From Comamonas piscis (GTDB taxonomy: Bacteria > Pseudomonadota > Gammaproteobacteria > Burkholderiales > Burkholderiaceae_C), in NCBI RefSeq assembly GCF_014109725.1, contig NZ_CP058554.1, forward strand, positions 2,294,001 through 2,358,000: DNA of 64,000 nucleotides. Reading direction: 5' to 3'. The stretch's first letter is position 1; every line of letters starts with the position of its first letter. Position numbers and translations under genes: made by a program. Positions 17,112-27,002 of this stretch are shown in pieces. The notes beneath the pieces were generated by a model. It was not told the origin of the DNA and did not search any database. It was given only the letters and a program-made list of their open reading frames with translations.

Positions 17112-18640
17112 GATTGATCTCCTGTCCATTCAGATGGTCCAAGTGAGTTGGTCGCAAGCGGTCATAGCGTGCGGTGTCGGCGATTGGTGCCTCGCGCAGT
17201 CGTAGTGATGTTTGCGCCTGATCAGGGGCTGCAGGCGTGTTTAAGCGGGCCAGCACATTGCGCACATGCTCTACGCTGATGCTGCCACTTGGTGCCATGC
17301 CTTCTAGCACCAACTCGACCGCCACCAATACCGCTTCAAGCCCAGCTTGTGGCACCACGGCCAGAACCTGAGCCATCACCCTATCTCCATCGGAATGCCG
17401 CAGTAACGACTGGCGCAAACGCAGCAGCGGCGCTGGTAAGTCCAGGAATGGCGTGCCATTGCGCAAAGCGCCTGGCTTGCGCTGGACCAGCTCGATATAG
17501 TGCTGCCAGTCATAACTGGTCTGGCCACTGCCCGGCAGGCGTGCGTGGCTTGCCACTACGCAATCACCCGCAGCCACATCGATTCGATCAGGATAGACCC
17601 GGGTGCTGACGATATGGCCAGCCCATTCACATGGCACGGAATAGCGATTGCGAGTTGCAGTCACCAAGCAAGTGCTGCTCACCCGGGCTAGCCGTTCGAC
17701 GTAGCCGTCGAATGGTGCAGGCATGGACATTAGATGGCCTTTCTCCAACTCCCACATCTCTGCGACTGTGAACTGGCGATGGATGGGATGCGCGGTATCG
17801 GCCCACACTGATCGACAGCGCTCTGCCAGCCAAGCATTGAGTTCTATGAAGGAGCCAAAGCGCCGTGTACTTGCCTCGATCCAGATGCGCCGGCGGCTGT
17901 CTTGCACATTCTTCTCGACGACACCTTTCTCCCAACCCGAAGCGACATTGCAGAAGTCAGGATCAAACAGGTAGTGGCTGCACATAGCGGCAAACCGCGC
18001 ATTGACGACACGTTTTTTACCGCGCTGGACCTTGTCTACGGCAGTGCGCATGTTGTCGTAAATGCCCCGCCGAGTGACACCGACTAGCGCCTGGAATGAT
18101 CGGGTGTGCGCGTCGAATAGCATCTCGTGACTCTGGCTGGGATAGGCCACTAACCAGAAGGCACGACTGGCGCACAGCTTCAAATGCGCCACCTGAACGT
18201 TGTAGAACACCCCACCAATGACCATGGCCTCATCGCTCCAGTCGAACTGGAAGGCCTCACCCAGCTCGAAACTCAGCGGTACGAAGGCCTTAGTGGGGCT
18301 TGATGCTGATTCGACTCGCCAGCGGCGGATGTAGTCCGTGACGGTATCCACCTCGGTAACCTTGAGCCTGGATCTGGGCAAACAGGGCACGGCCGTTGCG
18401 CCTGCCTTGCTTAGGGCGGTGACTGTCGGCTGAGAGGGCTTGCTGCAAGATGGGCTCGAAAGCAGTGAGCTTTCCAGCCTGCTTGATCCGCTCATACTTA
18501 GGCACGACGTCGCCGGGTGCCTTGAGCCACTTCTTGACGGTATTGCGAGCAAGGCCAGTGCGTCTCGCGATCTCGCTGAGGGAGAGTTGGTCACGCAGCT
18601 TCATGCGCCTGACCTTGCCAATCATGTCCATGGTGATCAC
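17104..18640 (-). pseudogene. istA: istA transposase, frameshifted
   Basis: The N-terminal part (from 18640: MDMIGKVRRMKLRDQLS with an HTH, through AQIQAQGYRGGY) and the catalytic part (TVTDYIRRW onward, with the DDE-type WSDEAMVIGG, IYDNMRTAVDK and GWEKGVVEKNVQ blocks) are in different frames. The break lies near 18340-18350, where family alignment suggests a 2-nt loss. Transposition by this copy should be blocked unless frameshifting occurs. Confidence 0.85.
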
Positions 18641-18744
18641 CTTGAATCCCCTGCTGAAAGTTTCAGCAGGTCAGTGGAACACCCTGGTCAATTTTGCGTC
18701 GGCACTTTGTGGTTTACCTGATCAGATTTGCATCGGCACTAACA

Positions 18745-18870
18745 CCCAGCTGCCGGATGGTGGGCAGGACGCGCTTTTCCAGCTTGATGTAGAGCTCAAC
18801 GGTTCGAATTCGATCTTCGCATGAAACCATGAACTACCTCCTGGCAGTTTAAGTTTTCGTCCGCATCCCC
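18745..18870 (-). pseudogene. 5' fragment of an IS3-family element
   Basis: Minus-strand frame from the ATG at about 18831 encodes MVSCEDRIRTVELYIKLEKR and ends at RQLG where the IS21 terminus begins. The upstream CCAGGAGGTAG ribosome site and the terminal TGCGGACGAAAACTT are kept. It is a diverged relative of the IS3 copies at 39.8 and 46.5 kb. Confidence 0.8.
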
Positions 18871-19440
18871 GGCGGGTCAGTTTTCCGTGCGAATCAACAA
18901 GCTAGGCTCATTTGCTACCTGTGTGACAACTCCCATACGATGGTCGGATTGTGAGTCTTGCAGCATTTCTGAAATCTGTAATGTTCGGTGATGCCACGCA
19001 CGAAAAATATATCTAAGAATTTCATAGTGCTTTCAAATACTTAGATTAAATACATACAAAAATGCTTTTTTAAATATTTTCTATTTTATTGAGTTGATTT
19101 TTATAAATTTCTAAGAAATTAATTTCGTTATGGTAATTCATGCACTGTGTAAGTGTGAGAACTCTTAAATTGAGAGGGATATCTTGTCTATATGTTGAAA
19201 TATCGCTATGTAATATTTTGTATTGTGTGTTTGCAATAATTTGATATGGATTTAAGGTCAGTGCCTGCTGATGAAGCAGTTCTTGTCGATGTCGCACATG
19301 GATATCCACGTTGATGGGTGGCATGAAGCTGGTATCAGTGGTTTGTGTGGTTAAAGTGAAATATGCCCTTGCAGATTGGCAGGTTACTTGGGAATGATTG
19401 TTCTTTCTAAACGCTATCGCAGATCCAAATGGGGGAGATG
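18871..19440. other. AT-rich upstream region of the polysaccharide locus
   Basis: From about 18980 to 19260 base composition drops sharply to an AT-rich stretch, unlike the GC-rich coding region that follows. A minus-strand frame of 84 codons (19070-19324) exists but has no Shine-Dalgarno. The region more likely holds promoter and regulator sites for the downstream operon. GGGGGAG at 19431 is the ribosome site for the next gene. Confidence 0.5.
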
Positions 19441-20775
19441 ATGCAGCGCCAATATTTCGGTACTGACGGTATTCGTGGTCGGGTAGGTATCTTTCCCATT
19501 ACGCCCGACTTTATGCTGCGCTTGGCCCATGCCGTAGGCCGCGTACTGCGCCGCACCGAGGATCACCCCACCGTGCTGATCGGCAAGGACACGCGCATTT
19601 CCGGCTACATGCTGGAGAGCGCTCTGGAGTCGGGCTTTAACTCGGCCGGTGTGGATGTGGTGTTGCTCGGCCCATTGCCCACGCCGGGCGTGGCCTACCT
19701 GACGCGAGCCCAGCGCGCCAGCTTGGGAGTGGTCATCAGCGCCAGCCACAACCCATTTGAGGACAACGGTATCAAGTTTTTCAGCGGACTGGGGATGAAG
19801 CTGTCCGACGCGTGGGAGTTGGAGGTGGAGGGGGCGCTGTCCGAGGAGCCCATATGGACGGAGCCGGCGGCCCTGGGCAAGACACGCCGCTTGCATGATG
19901 CCGCTGGCCGTTACATAGAATTTTGCAAGAGCACCTTTGATCATGCGCTCACGCTGAAAGGGCTCAAGATTGTTGTAGATGCGGCCCATGGCGCGGCCTA
20001 TGAGATCGCTCCCAAGGTCTTCCATGAACTCGGGGCCGAGGTCGTTGAGATCGGCTGTGCACCTGACGGACTCAACATCAATGAAGGCGTGGGCGCCACT
20101 CACCCTGAGGCTTTGGTGAAAGCCGTATCTGTATGCCATGCTGACTTTGGGGTGGTACTTGATGGCGATGCTGATCGTCTGCTGCTGGTCGATGCCACAG
20201 GCAGGCTATACAACGGCGATGAGCTGCTGTATTTGATCGTGGCGGATCGCCTGGCACGTGGGGAAAAGGTACTGGGAGCCGTGGGCACTTTCATGACCAA
20301 CTTGGCTGTGGAGCAGGCGCTTGCAGCCCAGGGCGTGGGTTTTGTGCGTGCCAGCGTGGGTGACCGCTACGTGCTGGAGGAGCTGGGTCGCAATGGCTGG
20401 AGTTTTGGCGGCGAAGGCTCGGGACACCTGTTGGTGCTGGATAGACAGACCACGGGTGATGGTCTGGTCAGTGCACTGCAGGTGCTGCAAGCCTGTTTGC
20501 GGTCTGGCCATTCGCTGTCGCAATGGCTGTCGCCGGTGCAGCTCTTTCCTCAGGCTTTATGCAATGTGCGGCTGCGGCCCGGCCAGGATTGGCAAGGCAA
20601 TGCATTGCTAGTTCGGGCGACTCAAGAGGTGCAGGCAGAGCTGGGAGAGGCGGGCCGGGTGCTGGTGCGGGCAAGTGGCACGGAGTCGGTTCTGCGCGTC
20701 ATGGTGGAGGCCCGTGACGGCGAGCAGGCGGGCCGCTGCGCCGAAAGGCTGGCTGTAGCTGTGAGAGATGGGTGA
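19441..20775 (+). CDS. glmM: Phosphoglucosamine mutase paralog
   Basis: 444 residues that match GlmM over their full length: MQRQYFGTDGIRGRVG start, active-site serine S102 in SASHNP, metal loop DGDADR near residue 240, sugar-binding GEGSGHL near 324 and phosphate-binding RASGTESVLRVM near the C-terminus. Converts GlcN-6-P to GlcN-1-P on the way to UDP-GlcNAc. Its position in the island at the head of a polysaccharide locus suggests a dedicated second copy that boosts UDP-GlcNAc supply. An ATG 3 nt upstream is an equally possible start. Confidence 0.92.
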   Translation: MQRQYFGTDGIRGRVGIFPITPDFMLRLAHAVGRVLRRTEDHPTVLIGKDTRISGYMLESALESGFNSAGVDVVLLGPLPTPGVAYLTRAQRASLGVVISASHNPFEDNGIKFFSGLGMKLSDAWELEVEGALSEEPIWTEPAALGKTRRLHDAAGRYIEFCKSTFDHALTLKGLKIVVDAAHGAAYEIAPKVFHELGAEVVEIGCAPDGLNINEGVGATHPEALVKAVSVCHADFGVVLDGDADRLLLVDATGRLYNGDELLYLIVADRLARGEKVLGAVGTFMTNLAVEQALAAQGVGFVRASVGDRYVLEELGRNGWSFGGEGSGHLLVLDRQTTGDGLVSALQVLQACLRSGHSLSQWLSPVQLFPQALCNVRLRPGQDWQGNALLVRATQEVQAELGEAGRVLVRASGTESVLRVMVEARDGEQAGRCAERLAVAVRDG

Positions 20776-20978
20776 TCCCGGACAGTGCCGCATCGCTGCC
20801 TAGGGAGCTGTTACGCCAAGACGAGCGAAAGGGATATGCATTCCGACTCTACGGCCTTTTTCCATTCAGAGGGTGCACGCTGCACACCCGTATCGGTGCC
20901 ATCTTCGGGAGGAGTCATTGCTTCTAGGGGCAATGGCGCTCCCGGCGCAATGGAATCTTAGCGAATCTCGGAGCAACG

Positions 20979-22121
20979 ATGAATACCAAATCTACGCCTA
21001 TGGGCAGCCGTTCAGGTGTCGCTCAACTGTTGATGGTCTCGGGCACGCGTCCGGAGATCATCAAGCTGGCTCCTGTTTACCATGCGTTGCGGCGCTCGAG
21101 CTGGGCGCGACCTATCTGGTTGCATACCGGGCAGCACGGTGACATGGCCGCACAGATGCTGGAGTGCTTCCATATTCGACCCGATCACATGCTGCGCAGG
21201 GTCGGCAGTTCACTGCTGGACTTCGCCATCGGTTGCCGCACGCAACTGGAGTCCTTGCTGGCGCATACGGAATGCGAGGTCGTGATCGTGCAAGGCGATA
21301 CCGAAAGTGCCTTTCAGGGGGCCCTTGGCGGCTTCTACCATCAAGTACCAGTAGTACACGTCGAGGCTGGTCTGCGAACCTACAACCTACATCGCCCCTT
21401 CCCTGAGGAGGCCCTGCGACAGATGATCGGGCGCATCGCCAGTTTGCATCTGGCACCGACCGCAGGTGCGGCACGGGCACTCATACACGAAGGCGTGGCC
21501 GCAAAAGACATCGCGGTGACCGGCAATACGGTGGTGGATGCCCAGCTGTGGGCCTGCGAGCACCATGGCATTCAGCGCCAGGTGCAAGAGCCCGGTCACA
21601 TCTTAGTGACAATGCACAGGCGTGAGAACTGGGGGAGCGATGTGGAGAATATCTGCGCCGCCATCGCCGATATCGCCCGCGAATTCCCCGCGCTGACTGT
21701 GTTGTTCCCGGTCCACCTGAACCCGGTCATCAAAGAGCCCGTGCATCGTTTATTGGGCGGTCTTGTCAATGTGAGGCTTAGCTTACCGCTGGACTACCTG
21801 TCCATGCAGCAGGCATTGGCCGATGCCTGTCTGGTGGTCACAGATTCCGGTGGCCTGCAGGAGGAGGCGCCTACGTTCAAAGTGCCGCTGCTAGTGCTGC
21901 GCGATGAGACGGAGCGCCCAGAGGTCCTTGAGGCTGGTTGTGCCAAGTTGGTCGGTGCCGATCGCAAGTCCATTGTGCAATGTGTACGCCATTTGCTCAC
22001 TGACGACGCCGCCTTTCGTGGCATGCAGGCGGCTGCTAACCCATTTGGCGACGGGACCGCAGCATACCGTATAGAGAGAAGGTTGTACCAAATGCTGAGG
22101 CCGGAAGGCTTGCCTGACTAA
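20979..22121 (+). CDS. wecB: UDP-N-acetylglucosamine 2-epimerase (non-hydrolysing)
   Basis: 380 residues, GT-B-like fold. Interconverts UDP-GlcNAc and UDP-ManNAc. Visible family residues: GTRPEIIKLAP at 22-32, D107 in VQGDTES, E129 in HVEAGLRT, the PFPEE block at 140-144, H213 in MHRRENW, and TDSGGLQEEAP near 290. Good SD (GGAG) upstream. In a locus with a synthase-type glycosyltransferase and no UDP-ManNAc dehydrogenase (no wecC), it implies that ManNAc itself, or an equilibrium of both sugars, is the polymer precursor. That is inference. Confidence 0.92.
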   Translation: MNTKSTPMGSRSGVAQLLMVSGTRPEIIKLAPVYHALRRSSWARPIWLHTGQHGDMAAQMLECFHIRPDHMLRRVGSSLLDFAIGCRTQLESLLAHTECEVVIVQGDTESAFQGALGGFYHQVPVVHVEAGLRTYNLHRPFPEEALRQMIGRIASLHLAPTAGAARALIHEGVAAKDIAVTGNTVVDAQLWACEHHGIQRQVQEPGHILVTMHRRENWGSDVENICAAIADIAREFPALTVLFPVHLNPVIKEPVHRLLGGLVNVRLSLPLDYLSMQQALADACLVVTDSGGLQEEAPTFKVPLLVLRDETERPEVLEAGCAKLVGADRKSIVQCVRHLLTDDAAFRGMQAAANPFGDGTAAYRIERRLYQMLRPEGLPD

Positions 22122-22698
22122 GAAGGCTCCGCACAACCCTTGGCCCATGGCAGGGACGCGGATCGCCCGAGACCGCGTTTAGACCTCGGCAGGCATTTTC
22201 CAGAAGGTCCAAAAGCGTTGAATGCTGCAAATGTGGCCAGCTTGACGGCTGCCTTTGCTGCATTCCACCGCCCTGACGCGGAATGCAATGGTGATCGGGA
22301 AATCGCGGTTGTCTCTGAATAAATCACTAATCCTCATATTTTATCGATGCTTGAATGTGTGGTGGAAATCTTATTGGAGTGCGACGTGATTTTCTGCATT
22401 GTATTTGTCGATTTAATACTCTCATTTTGAGAGTTATTTTTCTCAAATATAAGAAATCACTATTTGTAAAAAAATAATTAATGTGTTTGATATCGTCTGA
22501 TATAGCCTTATCGTTGCGCTTACCTCTTGGTCAGAGATTTTTGCGGATGACAAAGCGTCAAAGCAAAAACCATTGAGGTAGACGAGAAATCGACGGCAAT
22601 TGATGTCATTGGAATGAAATCTCTTCTCTCTGATTAATCGGTTGCGCGGTGTGATCCGCTCTTTTGTCGCTCTAAGGCATGTACAGGTGGTGAAGCTA
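22122..22698. other. AT-rich intergenic region within the polysaccharide locus
   Basis: About 580 bp without a gene between wecB and the synthase. 22330-22510 is strongly AT-rich with an internal dyad (AATACTCTCATTTTGAGAGTTATT). It resembles in composition the regions at 19.0 and 30.8-31.05 kb. Probably carries the promoter and regulation for the synthase operon. Confidence 0.5.
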
Positions 22699-22803
22699 AT
22701 GAAATATCAAACTTTCGATATCGACGGTATTCCCGGCTATGTAGGGCGATTTCCCATGAAGCTATACGTTGCGCAGGGTATCGTCCATGCCATAGGCCAA
22801 CTG
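22699..22803 (+). pseudogene. Degenerate copy of the glmM 5' end
   Basis: The frame from 22699 reads MKYQTFDIDGIPGYVGRFPM and then AQGIVHAIGQLP. It aligns with the GlmM N-terminus (MQRQYFGTDGIRGRVGIFPI, then RLAHAVGRVL), and the DNA shares GACGGTATTC and ATGCC.TAGGCC blocks. The active site is absent. It is a leftover of a duplicated glmM that once stood directly before the synthase gene. Confidence 0.7.
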
Positions 22804-22894
22804 CCAATATGTTGCCAAATCGACTCCACAAGGCGGACTGTCCCCGGGGGCTTGGCGCGACGAGGATGTAAACCAGCCACAGTTGGGGGGCGTC

Positions 22895-24298
22895 ATGTCT
22901 ATGTCGGATCCTGAGATGAGCACACAGGGGCAAGACCCACTGGCTGTGCGGGCCCCTCAGGCCGTCACCGTACAAAAAGAGGTGGTTGGCTTGACACCTG
23001 CGCAGCAGGTGGTGTTGGACGGTGCATACGCCGTACTGGCACTCGTCGCCTGCTTGCTGGCCATCTACGCCGCGCGCCACTACCTATTTACCTTGCACCG
23101 CATGTTCGCACGCCAGCGCTCTTTATACGCAGGCATCGTGTCAGCCCCTTGGCCCAGGTTGGCGGTGCTGGTGGCCGCGCACAACGAAGAAGCAGTGATT
23201 GCGGACTGTATATCGCGTCTGCTGGCCGCAGACTACCCGTCCGATCGTTTGCTCATTATCCCGATGAACGACCGCTCGACAGATGGCACGCGAGCCATCA
23301 TCGACCGCTACGCGGACAATCACCCGGCGCTCCTGCGTCCCTTTCACCGCCTAGGGGGCACGCCTGGCAAGGCCGCCGCACTCAAAGAAGCCACTGCCAT
23401 CGTGGTGCGCGAGAAATTGGCCGATGTGATCGTCGTGTTCGACGCAGACTATTTGCCGGGCCCGCAACTCCTCAAACAACTTGCCGTGCCTTTCCTGGAC
23501 CCCGAGGTGGGGGCGGTGATGGGCCGAGTCGTGCCGCAGAACACAGGCGTGAATCTGCTCACTCGGCTGCTGGATTTGGAGCGCTCGGCCGGCTACCAAG
23601 TTGACCAACAGGCGCGCTTTAGCTTAGGGGCCGTGGCGCAATACGGAGGCACCGTGGGGGGAGTGCGCCTGTCGGCACTCGCGCAGGTGGGGGGTTGGCA
23701 CGAGCAAATGCTGGCAGAAGATACAGATCTCACTTACCGTTTGCTGCTGCGCGGCTGGCGCATGGCCTATTTGGCACATGCCGAGTGCCACGAGGAGGTT
23801 CCGCAGAACTGGTCCGTTCGCTTTCGCCAGATCGGACGCTGGGCCAAGGGACACAACCAAGCCATGACGAAACATGCGCTGGGTCTGGCCGTGCGCGGGC
23901 CGGTCGGGTGGGTGGCCCGCCTCGATGGACTGGCGCTGCTCGGTGTGTACGCAATGGCCCCGATGCTATTGATCAGCTGGGTGGCTGCGGTTGTGGCCTT
24001 GTTGATGGGCGGTGATGCGATACCGGCATCTCTGACAGCGCTGCTGGCGCTGACGATGGTTGCCGCCTGCGGCTGTCTGGGCAATTTTGCAGCCTTTTTT
24101 GAGGTGGCCGCAGCCGTGCACCTGGATGGCCACCATGCTCGGCTGCGCCTTATGCCATGGTTGCTGGTTGGCTTCGTGGTCAGCCTGGTGGCTGTGTCCA
24201 AGGCAGCCTGGGACGGCTGGGTGCTCGACAAACTGATGCATCGTCCACTCATCTGGGACAAAACCGTTCGCTATCGCCGCTCGGGCAGGGAATTGTGA
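22895..24298 (+). CDS. Processive GT2 polysaccharide synthase
   Basis: 467 residues. A transmembrane helix at about 43-63, a GT-A domain with VLVAAHNEEAVI (90-102), D183-x-D185 (VVFDADYLPG), the acceptor EDTDLT (275-280) and the processive-synthase motif QIGRW (312-316), then three or four C-terminal transmembrane helices. This is the architecture of PgaC/hyaluronan/cellulose-type synthases that polymerise and extrude sugar across the inner membrane. It is related to the GT2 group that pairs with YaiO-type barrels (YaiP in E. coli). The start at 22895 follows a GGGGGG ribosome site. Seven nt separate it from the next gene. Confidence 0.88.
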   Translation: MSMSDPEMSTQGQDPLAVRAPQAVTVQKEVVGLTPAQQVVLDGAYAVLALVACLLAIYAARHYLFTLHRMFARQRSLYAGIVSAPWPRLAVLVAAHNEEAVIADCISRLLAADYPSDRLLIIPMNDRSTDGTRAIIDRYADNHPALLRPFHRLGGTPGKAAALKEATAIVVREKLADVIVVFDADYLPGPQLLKQLAVPFLDPEVGAVMGRVVPQNTGVNLLTRLLDLERSAGYQVDQQARFSLGAVAQYGGTVGGVRLSALAQVGGWHEQMLAEDTDLTYRLLLRGWRMAYLAHAECHEEVPQNWSVRFRQIGRWAKGHNQAMTKHALGLAVRGPVGWVARLDGLALLGVYAMAPMLLISWVAAVVALLMGGDAIPASLTALLALTMVAACGCLGNFAAFFEVAAAVHLDGHHARLRLMPWLLVGFVVSLVAVSKAAWDGWVLDKLMHRPLIWDKTVRYRRSGREL

Positions 24299-24305
24299 GC
24301 ACACC

Positions 24306-26045
24306 ATGGAACTAAATCTGTTTCCTGCCTGGGAAGTCACTGCCTGGATGACCGCCACGCTGTTGACCTTTCTGATCCCCCTCTGGCCGGCTTGGCATGA
24401 ATGGCGCCATCCGACGGACGCACAGCCCTTGGAGCTGGAGGGCCAGGGCGAGGGAGATCTGCTGCCAAGGGTGGGCGAGTCCGCTTTTTTCGGACAACGC
24501 GTGCTGTGCTGCCAGGGAAAGTCGCTGCCGCCTTTGCTGCGTGCCTCTGAACGCATCGAATTGGCGGAAGGCTCCCGGTTTCGCCAGCTGCAGGCGCCCA
24601 CCATCGCGGCCAACGCGAAGTCGGGCGCAATCGGGTGTGAGGGGGTGCCAGCGCCGACGGTGCCGACAACGCCTCCAGCGCTGCCCATGCAGCACCATCG
24701 CCACTTCGGATCCCTGCACCTCAAGGCCCACTCCACCACAAGGGCTGACTTGGTGGTGACAGGTGACTTCAGCATGGGAGAGGGCGCACTGCTGATCGGG
24801 CATGTCAAGGTGCATGGTGATGCGCGGCTGGGCGTGGGGGCGGCATTGCATGGAGCCTTGTTCAGCGAGGGAAGTGTTCTCTGCCAGGGCGGCAACTGCC
24901 TCTCGGGCCCCATCGCTGCGGGCCACCGCGTCTTCCTGGGCGAGGGCAGCACTGCTGGCAGCATGCTGCAGCCCAGCAGTGTCACGGGATGGGAAGTGCT
25001 GTTGCAGCCGGGCGTGTCAGTGCACGGGGACATCGCGGCGGTTGAGCGCGGCGAGGTGGTGCCTATTCGGTCGCCGCGGTTCATGTTCAGGTTGCCGCCC
25101 TGGGTGCGCAAAATCATCGGCGGGCTGCTGCTGGTGCTGATCGGCACCCCGGTATCTGCAGCCGAGGAGCCGCCAGCATTCCAGGCTTTCCATACCGGCG
25201 ACGGGGCGTACATGACGACCTTTGACAGCGGCATCGTTGACCCGTACTTCATCAACAAGTCCTTTGTGATCCTGCTGGAAGCCAATGCCAACGTGCGTGC
25301 GCCATTGAACGAATGGCTCGACTGGCTGCTGCCACGCATGCGTGCCGATGGAGGCTTTGACCGCTTCTGCCGCGACCAGGCGCAGCGCTGGTACGCCTGC
25401 AAACCTGCCGATGCCGATGACGCCACTGCGGCTTCGGTCATCGAGATGATCAGCTTGGCAAAAAAGAAGCGCTGGATTCCCGAGCGCATGCGGGCCAGCA
25501 CGCAAATCGCCGTGCGCGCCAGCCAGGGCATGCTGACGCGGCTGCGCAATCCTGCGAGCGGCCTCTATCGCGTCTTCGAGGACAAAGAGATCTATTACTT
25601 GATGGACAACGCGGAGATTTACTCGGCGCTGCGTGCCAATGGCGACCAGGTGGAGGCCGACAAGCTCTTGAAGGCCATGCACCAAGGGTTCCGCCAAGAA
25701 GGGGTGTGGCAGCCGGCACTTCCAAAATACGACCGGGAGAGCTTTTATCCACACGGTCTGGCACGCAGCTACCTGTGGAACAACGGCGTGCTGTCGACCG
25801 CCGAAGCGGGAGCCGATATGGCCGGCTGGATGTCGCTGTATGGAGACCGCTGGCGCAGGCGCGTCGACGACAACTTCGCGTGGGGGCTGGTGGCTTGGGG
25901 TCTGCATCGCCTGGCGCCGATCGAGGCGGCCTGCTGGAGGCGGTCGGTGCGGCCGTTTTCTCCCGACATCGGCTGGACGGTGCTGGATGCCGCCGCCGAC
26001 GCTGCGCTGGAAATGCGCGGCATCGGCACCCAATGCCCGCGCTGA
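24306..26045 (+). CDS. Bactofilin-like beta-helix fused to a periplasmic helical-toroid domain
   Basis: 579 residues with an unusual layout: transmembrane helix at about 11-30; a low-complexity linker; residues 137-245 with hexad-like G-x-[VL]-x-V-x-G-D periodicity (e.g. VTGDFSMGEG, VHGDARLGVG, VHGDIAAVER) as in bactofilin/polymer-forming domains; a second transmembrane or signal-like segment at 268-286 ending in VSAA; then about 290 residues of paired helices with W/Y-rich turns and a DADDATAAS motif, like six-hairpin glycosidase or lyase toroids. I infer a cytoplasmic scaffold joined to a periplasmic polymer-processing domain. The enzyme class is not established. Confidence 0.6.
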   Translation: MELNLFPAWEVTAWMTATLLTFLIPLWPAWHEWRHPTDAQPLELEGQGEGDLLPRVGESAFFGQRVLCCQGKSLPPLLRASERIELAEGSRFRQLQAPTIAANAKSGAIGCEGVPAPTVPTTPPALPMQHHRHFGSLHLKAHSTTRADLVVTGDFSMGEGALLIGHVKVHGDARLGVGAALHGALFSEGSVLCQGGNCLSGPIAAGHRVFLGEGSTAGSMLQPSSVTGWEVLLQPGVSVHGDIAAVERGEVVPIRSPRFMFRLPPWVRKIIGGLLLVLIGTPVSAAEEPPAFQAFHTGDGAYMTTFDSGIVDPYFINKSFVILLEANANVRAPLNEWLDWLLPRMRADGGFDRFCRDQAQRWYACKPADADDATAASVIEMISLAKKKRWIPERMRASTQIAVRASQGMLTRLRNPASGLYRVFEDKEIYYLMDNAEIYSALRANGDQVEADKLLKAMHQGFRQEGVWQPALPKYDRESFYPHGLARSYLWNNGVLSTAEAGADMAGWMSLYGDRWRRRVDDNFAWGLVAWGLHRLAPIEAACWRRSVRPFSPDIGWTVLDAAADAALEMRGIGTQCPR

Positions 26046-26073
26046 ACGCGTAACCACACTCTGGATAAAACAC

Positions 26074-26988
26074 ATGCACCGCCCATCTCACACGTCATCG
26101 ACCTTGTGGGGTGCGCACGCGCCGCCGCTGCAACTGGTGGTCCTTACCGGGCTGCTGGGCATCGGGGGGGCTTGCGCCGCACAAGTCGCACCGGGCGTCG
26201 CCGATCTAGCTGCTGCGCAGCCACTCCCGCTGGAAGCTGCCGCATCGGCGCCATCGCCTGAGACGGCGGGCTCTCGCGGTCAGATCGAAGCAGGCGTTGG
26301 AATCGCCCATTTGAAGGGTGCCAGTGGTGACTGGCGTGATGGCTATGTGCGCGCCATGTACCGCGTAGCCCCCGAGACCACTGTCAATGCCGAACTGGCG
26401 AGCCAAGGCCACTTCCACCAAAGGGGGACGCTTGGTGCACTGTCGGTGCTGCAGGATCTATCGCCGCGTTGGTTCGTGATGGGCGGTATCAGTGGCGGCA
26501 CCGCCGATTTCCAGTACCGCATGCGCGTCGACCTGGGCGGGTACCGCAAGTGGGGGGATGAGCGGCGCTGGGTCACGGGGGTAAGTTTGATGAAGGGCCT
26601 CAGCGGCGACCATGTGCACCGGGACGTGATGCTGCGCCTGACGGCCGCCTACTACGCGCCGGCTGGCTGGATTGCCGAGGGGGGGCTGGCGCTCAACCAT
26701 TCCCAGCCCGGTGCTGTCAATGCTGCGCGTGGCTTTGGTGTCTTCACGTGGGGCACGCGGGGCCAAGATCTGTGGTCTTTGCGGGTGGACCACGGGCGGG
26801 AGGCCTATCTTCCCGCCGGTGCAGGCATACCAGCGGGCGGTAGCGTCAGCTTCAGCTCCACCGAGGTGATCCCCCAGTGGCGCCATTGGCTCGGCAAGGA
26901 CCATGGCTTCGTCGCCTCTTTGCAGTACTACCGAAATCCTTACTACCGGCGCACAGGGGCGTCTGTAGGCCTGTTCTTTGACTTCTGA
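26074..26988 (+). CDS. YaiO-family outer-membrane beta-barrel
   Basis: 304 residues with an N-terminal signal-like hydrophobic segment (LVVLTGLLGIGGACAA), a short Ala/Pro spacer, and then alternating amphipathic beta strands from residue 65 to a terminal FFDF, with a C-terminal aromatic as required for outer-membrane insertion. The repeating pattern (ETTVNAELASQGHF, RWVTGVSLMKGL, GFVASLQYYRNPYYR) resembles the YaiO barrel domain found next to GT2 synthases. Probable export port or polymer anchor. 28 nt after the previous gene. Confidence 0.75.
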   Translation: MHRPSHTSSTLWGAHAPPLQLVVLTGLLGIGGACAAQVAPGVADLAAAQPLPLEAAASAPSPETAGSRGQIEAGVGIAHLKGASGDWRDGYVRAMYRVAPETTVNAELASQGHFHQRGTLGALSVLQDLSPRWFVMGGISGGTADFQYRMRVDLGGYRKWGDERRWVTGVSLMKGLSGDHVHRDVMLRLTAAYYAPAGWIAEGGLALNHSQPGAVNAARGFGVFTWGTRGQDLWSLRVDHGREAYLPAGAGIPAGGSVSFSSTEVIPQWRHWLGKDHGFVASLQYYRNPYYRRTGASVGLFFDF

Positions 26989-27002
26989 CGTGGGATGGAA
27001 CT

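Larger units (their letters stand above)
16130..18744 (-). mobile_element. IS21-family element (istA frameshifted)
   Basis: 2615 bp. Ends read TGTTAGGGCCGATGCAATCT at 16130 and, inverted, TGTTAGTGCCGATGCAAATC ending at 18744. Each end carries a second inner copy of a TGCC-x-x-x-GCxxxxTTGACCAG-like box, the multiple terminal repeats typical of IS21. Contains istB and a frameshifted istA on the minus strand. No target duplication is visible: the left flank is GGGCAC and the right flank CCCAGC, and the right flank is inside an IS3 scrap, so one side was rearranged. Confidence 0.85.

Noticed and set aside
19070..19324. 84-codon minus-strand frame in the AT-rich gap
   Set aside because: No Shine-Dalgarno and no recognisable sequence; reported only as part of the regulatory region.
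19380..19440. Sigma-54 promoter before glmM
   Set aside because: GG and GC dinucleotides at the right spacing could not be found; TGGCAT and TTGGCA matches are off in spacing.
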